This document shows positions 1 through 8,618 of a DNA stretch of 64,000 nt, piece after piece. The position numbers were made by a program, and so were the translations under genes. The notes beneath the pieces are model-generated. The model saw only the letters and a list, made by a program, of their open reading frames with translations, was not told where the DNA came from and searched no databases. Where the stretch lies: NCBI GenBank assembly GCA_020852655.1, contig JADZAI010000103.1, positions 62,001-126,000 on the forward strand. Reading direction: 5' to 3'. Origin of the DNA: Alphaproteobacteria bacterium. Lineage in GTDB: Bacteria > Pseudomonadota > Alphaproteobacteria > Micropepsales > Micropepsaceae. Positions within the stretch are counted from its first letter, which is position 1. The number at the start of each line of letters is the position of its first letter.

Positions 1-103
1 CGGTCCCGACTCTGCCATCTCATCCTCGCGCGATCTGGCGTGTTTCGCCCTGCCGACCGGTCATCTTGGCAGTGGCAGGGCTCACTGAACGATGGGCTTC
101 GCG

Positions 104-418
104 TTACGAGCCCTTCATGCGGGTCTTGGAAAGCGCGGTCTTGATCGCGCCATGCTCGACTTCGTGCGCCCGGATCGCGTCCTGGAGCATGTAGCCGAGA
201 TCCTTGGCTGCCTGCGGGCTCATCCAGACGATGCTGAAGGCTTCCTGCCTCAAGCTTTGGGCATTGCCGGCCTCGTCGCCAAGGGCCCTCAGTTTCTGGA
301 GCACAAGGCCGAAATTGTTGCCGTTGGACTGCACCTGGAAGCCGGAGGCAAAGGTCTCGGTCACGTTCATCGGCTTGAGATCCGCATCGTCATCCCAGCC
401 CGTCTGCTCAACAGCCAT
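104..418 (-). CDS. DUF3467-like hypothetical protein
   Basis: Small soluble protein of about 104 residues, with no signal peptide or membrane segment. The second half (a VQSN stretch, then a SPQAAKDL block and a helix ending in EHG) resembles DUF3467, a small uncharacterised bacterial family; this is a resemblance by eye. I chose the ATG at 418 because GGGGA lies six bases upstream. An ATG at 424 and a GTG at 481 are in frame but have weaker ribosome sites. It lies downstream of the epimerase and glycosyltransferase on the same strand, so it may be the last gene of that operon. Function unknown. Confidence 0.7.
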   Translation of the reverse strand: MAVEQTGWDDDADLKPMNVTETFASGFQVQSNGNNFGLVLQKLRALGDEAGNAQSLRQEAFSIVWMSPQAAKDLGYMLQDAIRAHEVEHGAIKTALSKTRMKGS

Positions 419-514
419 GTCCATTCCCCGCACCTTGTAGAGATTGATCGAACTCGAAGTCGTCCCGCCTGCTTGAACCACGCCGCAGCGGTTTTCGCCA
501 GCGCGCCGCGCCGG

Positions 515-1651
515 TCAACCCATGAGCTTGCGTGCCTGAAGCTCCGCATTGGCCGCCTGCGACCGGTCTTCCGGCAAAGGCTGCGTCCCGACCCACGCGG
601 CGAAGCGCTTCAGGCCGTCGTCCAGGCTGATGGCGGGCACATAGCCCAGCAGGTCGCGCAGCCGCCCCACGTCGGCGAAATTGTGCCGGATATCGCCGAG
701 GCGGAATTCGGACGTGATCTTGAGATCCGGCGCGCGACCGAAGGCCGCGCTGAGTTTCTCGGCGACGTCCTGCACGCTCGTCTTGATGCCCGATCCGACA
801 TTGATCGCGGCGGCCGTAACGTCGCTGCGCAGCGCCGCGATCACGGCATTGGCCACGTCCTCGACATGGACGAAGTCACGCGACTCCTGCCCGTCCTCGA
901 ACAGGGGCAAATGGAGCCCGCGGCGGATGCGCGTCGAGAAGATCGAGAGGATGCCGGTGTAGGGGTTCTGGAGCGACTGGCCCTCGCCATAGACATTCTG
1001 GAAGCGCATATTGACGAAGCCGATACCGAGCGATCCGCAGGAGATCGCTATCAACTGCTCCTGGGCGTATTTGGTTGCGGCATAGATCGAGGCGGGGCTG
1101 ATCCGGTCGTCCTCGCGGGTCGGGACAGCCTCCATGTCCGCCCCGCAGGACGGGCACGGAAATTCCCAGCGGTGCGCGCGGAGCTGTTCGGCGGGACGGC
1201 TGCCCGGCCACACGCGAACCTGCGGCGAGCAGGCGCGACAGACATAGGCGCCCTCGCCATAGATCGAGCGACTGGAGGCCAGCACGACCCGGCGCACGCT
1301 GCGCTGGGCCGTGTTCGCCAGGATATCGAGGAGCACCGCGGTGCCCTGGGCATTGACGTCGTTGTATTTGGCGATCTCGTACATCGACTGGCCGGTGCCG
1401 GTCTCGGCGGCCAGGTGGACGACGAACTCCGCCCCGTTCAGCGCATCGGCGAGGTCACGATGCGACGTCACGGAGCCGCGCCGGAACTCGATGCCCGGCT
1501 GGGCGAGCCAGTCGAGGCCGGACGGCACGCCGCCGTGAATCTGCGGCGAGAGAGTGTCGAGAATGCGAACCGCATAGCCCGCCGCCAGCAGGCCGCGCGT
1601 CAGGTGCGAGCCGATGAATCCGGCTCCGCCCGTCACCAGAACGAGAGACAT
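515..1651 (-). CDS. NAD-dependent nucleotide-sugar epimerase, dTDP-L-rhamnose 4-epimerase-like
   Basis: Extended short-chain dehydrogenase of 378 residues that should interconvert nucleotide sugars in the cytosol. The Rossmann motif TGGAGFIG is at residues 7-14 and the catalytic YAATK at 190-194. Between the core strands sits an insertion with two cysteine pairs (Cys138/141 and Cys166/169) that looks like a small zinc-binding knuckle. I recall this insertion from the dTDP-L-rhamnose 4-epimerase (WbiB/Tll) branch rather than from GalE, hence the call; exact substrate is uncertain. The ATG follows the glycosyltransferase stop by three bases, so the two are surely co-transcribed and likely serve the same glycan. 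Confidence 0.85.
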   Translation of the reverse strand: MSLVLVTGGAGFIGSHLTRGLLAAGYAVRILDTLSPQIHGGVPSGLDWLAQPGIEFRRGSVTSHRDLADALNGAEFVVHLAAETGTGQSMYEIAKYNDVNAQGTAVLLDILANTAQRSVRRVVLASSRSIYGEGAYVCRACSPQVRVWPGSRPAEQLRAHRWEFPCPSCGADMEAVPTREDDRISPASIYAATKYAQEQLIAISCGSLGIGFVNMRFQNVYGEGQSLQNPYTGILSIFSTRIRRGLHLPLFEDGQESRDFVHVEDVANAVIAALRSDVTAAAINVGSGIKTSVQDVAEKLSAAFGRAPDLKITSEFRLGDIRHNFADVGRLRDLLGYVPAISLDDGLKRFAAWVGTQPLPEDRSQAANAELQARKLMG

Positions 1652-1654
1652 GCC

Positions 1655-2362
1655 TCAGGCCGCGACGGATTGCGTCAGCGAGCGTTCGTACATGTCGCGC
1701 TCGGCGCGCCAGAGATCGCCGTAGTCGACGTCCTGGCAATTCGGGAACCACGGCCCGCCATTGGTGTAGTGGATGGCGTTGGGCGCCTTTTCGGGCTTGG
1801 GATACTCGCCCTCGAGGAAATTCCAGGTGAGCGGCAATTCGCCGATCAGGTTGTCGTCAGGAACCCAGCCGAAGCGATGCAGATAGGCCGGGCTCTGCGT
1901 GTTCACGACCTCGGGCGTCAGCGCCTTCACCGCCGGGTGTGCCCCGTTGAAGACCATGAAGGACGACCAGTTCTTGCGCGGATAGCTGGTCTGCACCTGG
2001 GCATCCATCTTGATCGCCGCCCGCGGGATGTAGTCGTGCTTCACCACATAGACCGCCTTGCTGTCGTCGAGATGGTCGAGCAGCGTCGTCACGTCCGCAG
2101 TCCACAGGAAGTCGCAGTCCATGAAGACGCTCCACCCGTCATGGGCTGCGATATAGGGCGTCAGGAAGCGGGTCAGCGAGAATTCCGTGGTCGCATTGTC
2201 GCCGGGGCGGGTGTAGAGGCCAAGCTCGCGCAGCATAGGCTGCACCAGACGATACAATTCGACCTTCGCCTTGGTGTGCCGCAGCAGGGAATGGCGGCAG
2301 ACCTGCCACGCGATATCCTCGCGGCTGTCATACCCGACATATAGCTTCAGACTCTTCGGCAT
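1655..2362 (-). CDS. Glycosyltransferase (GT-A type, GT8-like)
   Basis: Protein of about 235 residues. It opens with YVGYDSRED, has an MDCDFLW segment that acts like the metal-binding DxD of GT-A enzymes, and ends with an IHYTNGGPW block typical of small glycosyltransferases acting on surface polysaccharides. Cytosolic, no signal peptide. The frame stays open further upstream to 2758, but that part is unlike protein and runs through the divergent promoter of kdsD, so I start at the ATG at 2362 even though its ribosome site is weak. First gene of the leftward operon with the epimerase. Donor and acceptor are unknown. Confidence 0.82.
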   Translation of the reverse strand: MPKSLKLYVGYDSREDIAWQVCRHSLLRHTKAKVELYRLVQPMLRELGLYTRPGDNATTEFSLTRFLTPYIAAHDGWSVFMDCDFLWTADVTTLLDHLDDSKAVYVVKHDYIPRAAIKMDAQVQTSYPRKNWSSFMVFNGAHPAVKALTPEVVNTQSPAYLHRFGWVPDDNLIGELPLTWNFLEGEYPKPEKAPNAIHYTNGGPWFPNCQDVDYGDLWRAERDMYERSLTQSVAA

Positions 2363-2448
2363 GAGGTGAATTCGCCCTTGCAGCAACCGGTTAGGAGGCA
2401 GTCCCAGCCTTGCGGGCGTGTACATGCCGGAGGCAGGACTGTATAGAC

Positions 2449-2488
2449 GCTTTCGCGTTGCAGCATGCCCACTTGGCAAAGCGAAAGC
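2449..2488. promoter_or_regulatory. Inverted repeat in the divergent glycosyltransferase/kdsD promoter region
   Basis: Perfect 8-bp arms GCTTTCGC (2449-2456) and GCGAAAGC (2481-2488), separated by 24 bases, lie in the 189-base gap between two divergent genes. The position suits a regulator site or a leader hairpin for kdsD. I see no convincing -35/-10 pair to anchor it. Confidence 0.35.
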
Positions 2489-2551
2489 AATGTGTGTGCA
2501 TAGGGCAATCCGGGCGTTTTTCCGGCAGCATCGAGCGGTGGGGCGTCTCGT

Positions 2552-3559
2552 ATGACAGAGCTGAAGGTCCAGGAGATCGCGAGTCCCGATCAACTGGACA
2601 CGGCCATCCTCGACGCCGGCCTGAAGGCGCTCGAACTGGAGACGGAAGGCCTCCGGCTCCTGCGCCAGAGCCTGGGCGACCACTTCGTCTCCGCCACCAA
2701 GGCACTGATCAACCTGACCGGCCGGGCCATCGTCTGCGGCATCGGCAAGTCGGGCCATGTCGGCAACAAGATTGCGGCGACGCTAGCGTCGACCGGGACC
2801 CCGGCCTATTTCGTCCACGCGACCGAAGCCGCCCATGGCGACATGGGCATGATTTCGCGCAGCGACGTCGTGATCCTCATCTCCAATTCCGGCGAAACGG
2901 CCGAGCTGCTGCCGGTGATCAAGCATGCCGCGCGCCTGCGCATCCCGCTCATCGGCATCTCGTCGAACCCGCAATCGACGCTGATTCGCAACTCGAACAT
3001 CCCGCTCGTCCTGCCGTCGGCGCCGGAGGCCTGCCCGGTCGGCATCGCGCCGACGACATCGACGACCATGACGCTGGCGCTCGGCGATGCGCTCGCGATG
3101 GCGGCGATGGAGCAGCGCGGTTTCTCGCGCGACGATTTCCGCCTGCTGCATCCGGGCGGCAGCATCGGCCTCAGGCTGATGAAAGTGTCCGAGATCATGC
3201 ATCGCGGCGACCGCCTGCCGCTGGTCGAGCCGGGCACGCCGATGTCCGAGGTGATCGTGACGATGACCTCGAAGAGCTTCGGCGTCGCCGGGATAGCGGA
3301 CGGCGGCAAGCTGATCGGGGTCATCACCGACGGCGATCTCAGGCGCAATCTGGAGAAGCTGACGACGGCGGTCGCGCGGGACGTCATGTCCATGAACCCG
3401 CGCTATATCGCCGGATCGACACTGGCCGAGGACGCGCTGAAATACATGAACACGAGCAAGGTCACCGCATTGTTCGTCGTCGACGACGACACCAGCGCCG
3501 GGCCTCAGCCGATCGGCATCGTCAACGTCCACGACTTCCTGCGCCTCGGCCTGAGCTGA
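2552..3559 (+). CDS. kdsD: Arabinose-5-phosphate isomerase (KpsF/GutQ family)
   Basis: Converts D-ribulose 5-phosphate to D-arabinose 5-phosphate, the first step to Kdo for lipopolysaccharide or capsule. Length (335 residues) and layout match the family: an N-terminal SIS sugar-isomerase domain (about residues 40-185, with GIGKSGHVGNK and ISNSGET) followed by two CBS domains (about 205-335, with ITDGDLRR). It is the first gene of a rightward run of glycosyltransferases, which points to a Kdo-containing surface polymer. kdsB lies at 30479-31210. It could be a capsule-specific KpsF copy rather than the only isomerase of the cell. Confidence 0.95.
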   Translation: MTELKVQEIASPDQLDTAILDAGLKALELETEGLRLLRQSLGDHFVSATKALINLTGRAIVCGIGKSGHVGNKIAATLASTGTPAYFVHATEAAHGDMGMISRSDVVILISNSGETAELLPVIKHAARLRIPLIGISSNPQSTLIRNSNIPLVLPSAPEACPVGIAPTTSTTMTLALGDALAMAAMEQRGFSRDDFRLLHPGGSIGLRLMKVSEIMHRGDRLPLVEPGTPMSEVIVTMTSKSFGVAGIADGGKLIGVITDGDLRRNLEKLTTAVARDVMSMNPRYIAGSTLAEDALKYMNTSKVTALFVVDDDTSAGPQPIGIVNVHDFLRLGLS

Positions 3560-3606
3560 TCGATGTACCCCTTCGCAACCTGTCCGGCTCAGCGGCGCTG
3601 ATCCCT

Positions 3607-6600
3607 ATGGCCTTCTGGAAACGAATTCAGCGGCAACTCGTCGGCGGCTCCAGCGGAGCGTCGCCCAGGGACCTTGCCCTCGTCGCGGCGAGCGGGCTGT
3701 TCGATCGCGAATGGTATCTTGCGCAATACCCCGATGTCCGCGCGTCGAGCGGCGATCCGATAGCGCATTTCGTCGGCAATGGCGGGCGCGAAGGACGAGA
3801 CCCGGGACCGAAATTCAGCACGCGAGCCTACCTGGCGCGATATCCGGAAGTGGCCGGGTCGGGCCTCAATCCCCTGCTCCACTATCTCCGCACCGGTCAG
3901 TCTGAAGGCCGCCAGATCGAGCCGTCGGATCGCGCCGAGAAGGCGCCGGACGAGAACATTCCGCTGCTGCACAAAAGCGATCTGTTCGATGCAAAATGGT
4001 ATCGTACGCAGTACCCCGACATCGCGGCGGCCGGCATCGATCCGGCCGCGCACTATCTCGCGAGCGGTGCGAATGAGGGGCGCGACCCCGGCCCGCACTT
4101 CAGCACGGCGTGGTATCTCACCGAACACAAGGATATTGCAGCCACAGGCGCGAATCCTCTCGTCCATTATCTCCTCTCGGGGAAGGACGAGGGGCGCGCC
4201 ATCGCGCCGGCCGGTTCGGCGCCGGGCGTCGCGGTGCCCGGTATCCTGGCGGAAGTGACCCTGGTCGCGACGAGCGATCTCTTCAACCGCGCCTGGTATC
4301 TCTCGCACTACGCGGACATTGCCGAAGCCGAGGTCGATCCGGCGACGCACTACACGCGGCAGGGCTACAAGGAAGGCCGCGATCCCGGTCCGCGCTTCAG
4401 CACGAGCTGGTATCTGAACGAGAACAAGGACGTCGCGCGGGCCGGGCTCAATCCGCTGGTCCACTATCTGCGGGTCGGCAAGGCGGAAGGCCGCCCGAGC
4501 GGACCGAACCTCGCCGGACTGAAACTGAACGCCGCCGAGCGCGCACGCATGCTCACCGCGGCGAGCGTCGCAGGCGGCGCCGCGGCGGAGCGCAAGCCCG
4601 AGGCGGCGGCCGCCAAAAAGCCGGACGGTCAGACCAGGACTGTACCTCCGAAGGCCGGAGCAGCGAAGGGTGAGGCCTCGAAACCGAAGCCGGCTCCAGC
4701 CCGGTCCACGCCGGCGGCCAGGCCCGAAGCCGTTGCGAAGAAGCCCGTGGCACCGCAGCAGGCGGTGGTCGCCGCGCCCGCCGTCAGCGACGCAATGCTG
4801 CTGGCGACCTCGGAGTGGTTCGATTCCGAATGGTATCTGGCGCAATATCCGGAGACCGCGACGAGCGGCCTCGATCCGGTCGCCCACTATCTCGAACTTG
4901 GCGTGGTCGAAGGACGCGATCCCGGCCCGCGCTTCAGTACGAAGTGGTATCTTGCGGAGTATCCTGACGTCGCCGGCGCCGGCCACAATCCGCTCGTCCA
5001 CTATCTCAAGAACGGCAAGAGCGAAGGCCGCGAGATCGCGCCGTCGCCCCGCGGCGTCGGCCTGACGGCCGGCAAGGCCGCGCCACCGCTCTCCTTTGCC
5101 CGCAAGCCACCGACGATGCCGGCGGCGATCGCATGGCAGCGCGACCTCGATGCCGCGGCGGGCATTCAGATCGGCGGCGTCGCCTTGGGCACGCTCGGCG
5201 ACGACACCAGCGCATGGGCCGCCTCCGTAGCGGCCGTGCTGCGCAGCTTCGCGCGCCTCGCACGGGTCGAGAGCGAGGCTTTGCCGGAGGCGGAGGCGCA
5301 AACCGTCGTGCTGCGCGCGGCGGCCAAGCCGTCGCACTTGGGCGATGCCTGGTACATCAACGCCTTCGACATGCGCCTGCGCTTCCTGCCTTCGCAGGAG
5401 AAGGGTGTGGCGCGCGCCTATCAATATGCAGTCGCCAGCGCGACGCTCATGCTGATCGGCGAGGCGTTCGTGGGCGCGGCGGGGGGGTATCTCGACATTG
5501 CGCCGGGCAATCCCTTCTGCCCGATCCTGACGACGTTCAGCGACACGGACGGCACGCTGACGGCTGTTGAGATCCTGCCCTTCCCGTCGCTGTCGCGCGG
5601 CGGCCTGCACTATGGCGAGGCCTGCGCGCAGTCCGGCAATGCGGGTTACCTCGCCGATTTGCGCACGCTGTCCGACAGGCTCACGCAGCGCTGGCTCGAG
5701 CGTCCGGCGCCGGCCCTGGCCCATGTCGCCGTCGATATCACACGCGCGGTCGGCGCGGAGCCGATCTTCCAGCCGGCGATCCGCGAATGGCTCGGCGCCA
5801 TCATGGCGACGCCGCTGGAAGCGACGGGCACGCCCCAGAAGGCCGTCGTGGGGGAGTATCTGCGCGGCGCGCTGTCTACGGAGGTCACGGCGCGTAAAGC
5901 CGCCGAGTCCGACAATCATCCGCGCGCCGTGCTGACCATCCCCGGCGACGCGATCCCGACCATCTCGGCGATGATCGGCGAAGTCGGCTGTCCCAACGCC
6001 GACGCGATCGGCGCCTTCATCGTCGCCGACAATCTGACGGCCGTGCCGAAATGGCAGATCGCGCTGCCGCCCGACGCAGGACTGCGCGACCTCCAGCCCG
6101 GACCGGCGGACTTCCCGGTTCTGTCCTGGCCCTCCGCCGCAGCGAACGACACCGCCGCCGAGGTCCGAATCCCGCTCGCGATCCGCTTCCTCAGTGGTGC
6201 GCCGCTTTCCGAAGCCGAACTCGTGTTGCCTGCCGCGACACGATGGACGGCCGCCGCGCTATCGCGGCGCGGCGAAGAAGCCGCCGACAATTCCGTATCC
6301 GTCATCGTACCGCTGGGACAGTTGCCGGCGCGCGCCTTCGCCAATTTTATCGAAAGCCTGAAGCAGCAGACCGCCCCCGCAACGGAAGTCATCGTCGTGA
6401 GTCATGGCGCCCAGGCCGACCTTGCCGCGATGCGCGCGCAGCTCGCGCGCCAATTCCCCGGCCGCTATTTCGTCCTGGAACACGGCGGCGAGATCGCGGC
6501 GAGCCGGCGGGTCAACATGGCCGCGGCGATGGCAAGCGGGCGCTTCCTCCTGTTCGCCCAGGGCCTGCCGCTGCTCCAGGACCCGCGTACGCTCGAAGTG

Positions 6601-7077
6601 CTGTGCGCCATGGCCGGGCGAGAGGGTGTCGCGTCGGCCGGCTGCGTCGGAGTCGCCGAGGTCATCGCCGGGAAGAACCGATATTTCGAACTTCAGTCCG
6701 CCGGACTTTTCGGAACCGTAACCGGCGAAGACACGGCCGAATTTTTCTCCGCCAATGTGCAGGCCGCCCTGCCCTTCGCGACCTATCCCGTCGCGGCCAA
6801 TACGCCGGGCTTCTTCATGGTGCCGCGTGCGCGTTGGAGCGAACTCGGCGGATTCGACGCCGAGGTCTATCCTTCCCAGGGCGCCGAACTGGATTTTGCC
6901 CTGCGCGCGATCCGAGCCGGCGGAACGCATCTGTGCACCTCCGCCATCACCGCGACCGTCGAACTCGACCGTCCGCCGCCGAACCGTGCGCCGGCCCGCA
7001 CCGTCAAGTCGCTGAGCGCGTCCGACGTCGCCGCGCTGCGTGCCGCCTCCACCATCGTCACGGAATTGCACGGATGA
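3607..7077 (+). CDS. Large glycosyltransferase with eight WYL..YPDV repeats
   Basis: Protein of 1156 residues. Residues about 30-298 and 401-477 hold four double units (eight copies of about 35 residues) with the pattern WYL..YPDV....NPL.HYL..G..EGR. An Ala/Lys/Pro-rich linker (about 300-400) separates the third and fourth doubles. Residues about 480-890 are unrecognised. The C-terminal 895-1130 resembles a divergent family 2 glycosyltransferase, starting VSVIVPL and carrying the late GGFDAE..P..GAELDFALR block. The frame is open back to 2410, but that part overlaps kdsD in another frame; the ATG at 3607 fits. Its stop overlaps the next start (ATGA). Such repeats are known next to glycosyltransferases of rhizobial-type polysaccharide loci; their role is not known to me. 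Confidence 0.82.
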   Translation: MAFWKRIQRQLVGGSSGASPRDLALVAASGLFDREWYLAQYPDVRASSGDPIAHFVGNGGREGRDPGPKFSTRAYLARYPEVAGSGLNPLLHYLRTGQSEGRQIEPSDRAEKAPDENIPLLHKSDLFDAKWYRTQYPDIAAAGIDPAAHYLASGANEGRDPGPHFSTAWYLTEHKDIAATGANPLVHYLLSGKDEGRAIAPAGSAPGVAVPGILAEVTLVATSDLFNRAWYLSHYADIAEAEVDPATHYTRQGYKEGRDPGPRFSTSWYLNENKDVARAGLNPLVHYLRVGKAEGRPSGPNLAGLKLNAAERARMLTAASVAGGAAAERKPEAAAAKKPDGQTRTVPPKAGAAKGEASKPKPAPARSTPAARPEAVAKKPVAPQQAVVAAPAVSDAMLLATSEWFDSEWYLAQYPETATSGLDPVAHYLELGVVEGRDPGPRFSTKWYLAEYPDVAGAGHNPLVHYLKNGKSEGREIAPSPRGVGLTAGKAAPPLSFARKPPTMPAAIAWQRDLDAAAGIQIGGVALGTLGDDTSAWAASVAAVLRSFARLARVESEALPEAEAQTVVLRAAAKPSHLGDAWYINAFDMRLRFLPSQEKGVARAYQYAVASATLMLIGEAFVGAAGGYLDIAPGNPFCPILTTFSDTDGTLTAVEILPFPSLSRGGLHYGEACAQSGNAGYLADLRTLSDRLTQRWLERPAPALAHVAVDITRAVGAEPIFQPAIREWLGAIMATPLEATGTPQKAVVGEYLRGALSTEVTARKAAESDNHPRAVLTIPGDAIPTISAMIGEVGCPNADAIGAFIVADNLTAVPKWQIALPPDAGLRDLQPGPADFPVLSWPSAAANDTAAEVRIPLAIRFLSGAPLSEAELVLPAATRWTAAALSRRGEEAADNSVSVIVPLGQLPARAFANFIESLKQQTAPATEVIVVSHGAQADLAAMRAQLARQFPGRYFVLEHGGEIAASRRVNMAAAMASGRFLLFAQGLPLLQDPRTLEVLCAMAGREGVASAGCVGVAEVIAGKNRYFELQSAGLFGTVTGEDTAEFFSANVQAALPFATYPVAANTPGFFMVPRARWSELGGFDAEVYPSQGAELDFALRAIRAGGTHLCTSAITATVELDRPPPNRAPARTVKSLSASDVAALRAASTIVTELHG

Positions 7078-8618
7078 AGATCTGCGTCCTGATCCCGAAC
7101 GAGGACGCACTCGCCCAGGCCGGCGTTCGCATCCGCTACGGCCGCATTCAGCAGATTCTCGCCGCCCAAGGCCATGAGCTGAGCATCCAGGCGATCGATT
7201 CCTTCGCGACGCGCGCGCAATTCGTCCACGATGCCTACATCGTCAGCAAGGTCTACGATTCGCGCTCACTGGTCGTCGCGAGGCTGCTTGCCGGCACATC
7301 GATCCTGGTCGGCGCCGATCTTTTCGACGATTACTTCACGCAGCTCAACGACACGCGGCTCGTCCGCTTCCAGCAATGGATGCAGGCTTTCTGCGCATCG
7401 GCGAATTTCATGCTGTGCTCGACGCCTGCCATGCAGGATGTCGCCGGACAGTTCGCGCCGGGTGCGCCGAACCTCGTCATGAACGACCCCTCGCCGCCGG
7501 TCACTTCAGAAGCGATCGAGGCCGCCGCCGTCCGCAAGCTCGAAGAAGCGCGCGCGACCCGCACCCTGCGCATCGGCTGGTTCGGCGTCGGCGACAACCC
7601 GTATTTCGACGTCGGACTCTACGACCTTGCGCATTTCAGCGATGCGCTAGCCAAGCTGCGCGGGCGGGGTTTCGACGTGCAGCTCAGCATCCTTACGAAC
7701 CGCCGCGCACTCACGCCGGCCAACCTCGCGATGCTCGCGCGCCTTCCTGTGCCCTATGACATCGCGGAATGGAGCGAGGCCGCCGAACGCAAGCTGATCG
7801 AAGAGAGCCTCGTCTGCTTCCTGCCGGTGAACGGACAGAATTTCAGCATCGCGAAGTCGCTGAACCGCGCGGTATCGAGCCTCTCGGCCGGCACGCAGGT
7901 TCTTTCGCCGGGCTATCCGCTCTACCGGCCACTCGGCGATTTCGTCTACCGCAACGCCGATGCCTTTGCGGCCGACCTCGGCGCCGGCACGCTCGCCATC
8001 CGGCCGGAAACGATGCCGGGCCTGATGAATGTCCTGAAGTCCTGGGCCGACCCGGACGAGGAGGCGACTCGCTTCATCTCCTTCTTCGAGCGTATCCATC
8101 CCCGCACGCCGCCGACGCCGCCCAAGGAGGGCGTCCCGCCGACGGCAGCCGTGATCCACGGCCAGCGGTCCTCGGCCGACGCGCATAAATTCGCGCAGCG
8201 CCTGCGCATGCTGTCGGTCTCCAGCCCCTTCTGCCGGCTGAAGCTGAATTTCGATGCCCGCTTCGAATTCACCAGCGAAGGCGCCGTCGCCGCCTATGTC
8301 GCGGAGAAGTGGACGCTGCGCCTGCCCCGCCGCTCGCTCTCGGTGCTGAGCGATCACGGCCGCATCCTCGACACGGCCTATACGAAGGTCGACCTGGAGA
8401 AGATTCCCGGCAACCCGAATTTCGCGGCGGCCGGCCTCGGCCGCGCCAACACACTCGCATCGGTGACGGCGAGCTACCCCTCGACGATGGCCGACATCGA
8501 GAAGGTGCTCTCCTTCGTCTTCCCCGGCGTCGTCTCCTACTACTCCGAAAACGCGCGCCTGCCCTGGCGCGCGACCCAACAGGCGGCATCGGTCATGCTC
8601 GAGCGTCAGGCATCATGA
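7074..8618 (+). CDS. Glycosyltransferase, probable GT4-like
   Basis: Protein of 514 residues, cytosolic. It begins MKICVLIPNEDALAQAGVRIR, the usual first strand and glycine turn of a GT-B enzyme, and has a second Rossmann-like start at RIGWFGVGDNPYFD (about residue 163). The late S-AKSLNRAVSSLSAGTQVLSP stretch (about 259-280) resembles the sugar-nucleotide site of GT4 enzymes. The last 170 residues are not recognised. It is translationally coupled at both ends by ATGA overlaps, so the three large proteins are made together and may act in sequence on one glycan. The family call is moderate; the substrate cannot be told. Confidence 0.75.
   Translation: MKICVLIPNEDALAQAGVRIRYGRIQQILAAQGHELSIQAIDSFATRAQFVHDAYIVSKVYDSRSLVVARLLAGTSILVGADLFDDYFTQLNDTRLVRFQQWMQAFCASANFMLCSTPAMQDVAGQFAPGAPNLVMNDPSPPVTSEAIEAAAVRKLEEARATRTLRIGWFGVGDNPYFDVGLYDLAHFSDALAKLRGRGFDVQLSILTNRRALTPANLAMLARLPVPYDIAEWSEAAERKLIEESLVCFLPVNGQNFSIAKSLNRAVSSLSAGTQVLSPGYPLYRPLGDFVYRNADAFAADLGAGTLAIRPETMPGLMNVLKSWADPDEEATRFISFFERIHPRTPPTPPKEGVPPTAAVIHGQRSSADAHKFAQRLRMLSVSSPFCRLKLNFDARFEFTSEGAVAAYVAEKWTLRLPRRSLSVLSDHGRILDTAYTKVDLEKIPGNPNFAAAGLGRANTLASVTASYPSTMADIEKVLSFVFPGVVSYYSENARLPWRATQQAASVMLERQAS

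Noticed and set aside
92-2344. 750-residue open frame antisense to the epimerase and glycosyltransferase
   Set aside because: High GC leaves long antisense frames open; composition is Arg/His/Ala-rich without motifs, while the minus strand has clear domains.
2410-3606. In-frame extension of the large repeat glycosyltransferase back to 2410
   Set aside because: It runs through kdsD in another frame, is Arg/Pro-rich and unlike any domain; the ATG at 3607 precedes recognisable protein.
3589-5919. 776-residue open frame antisense to the repeat glycosyltransferase
   Set aside because: Its repeats simply mirror the sense repeats.
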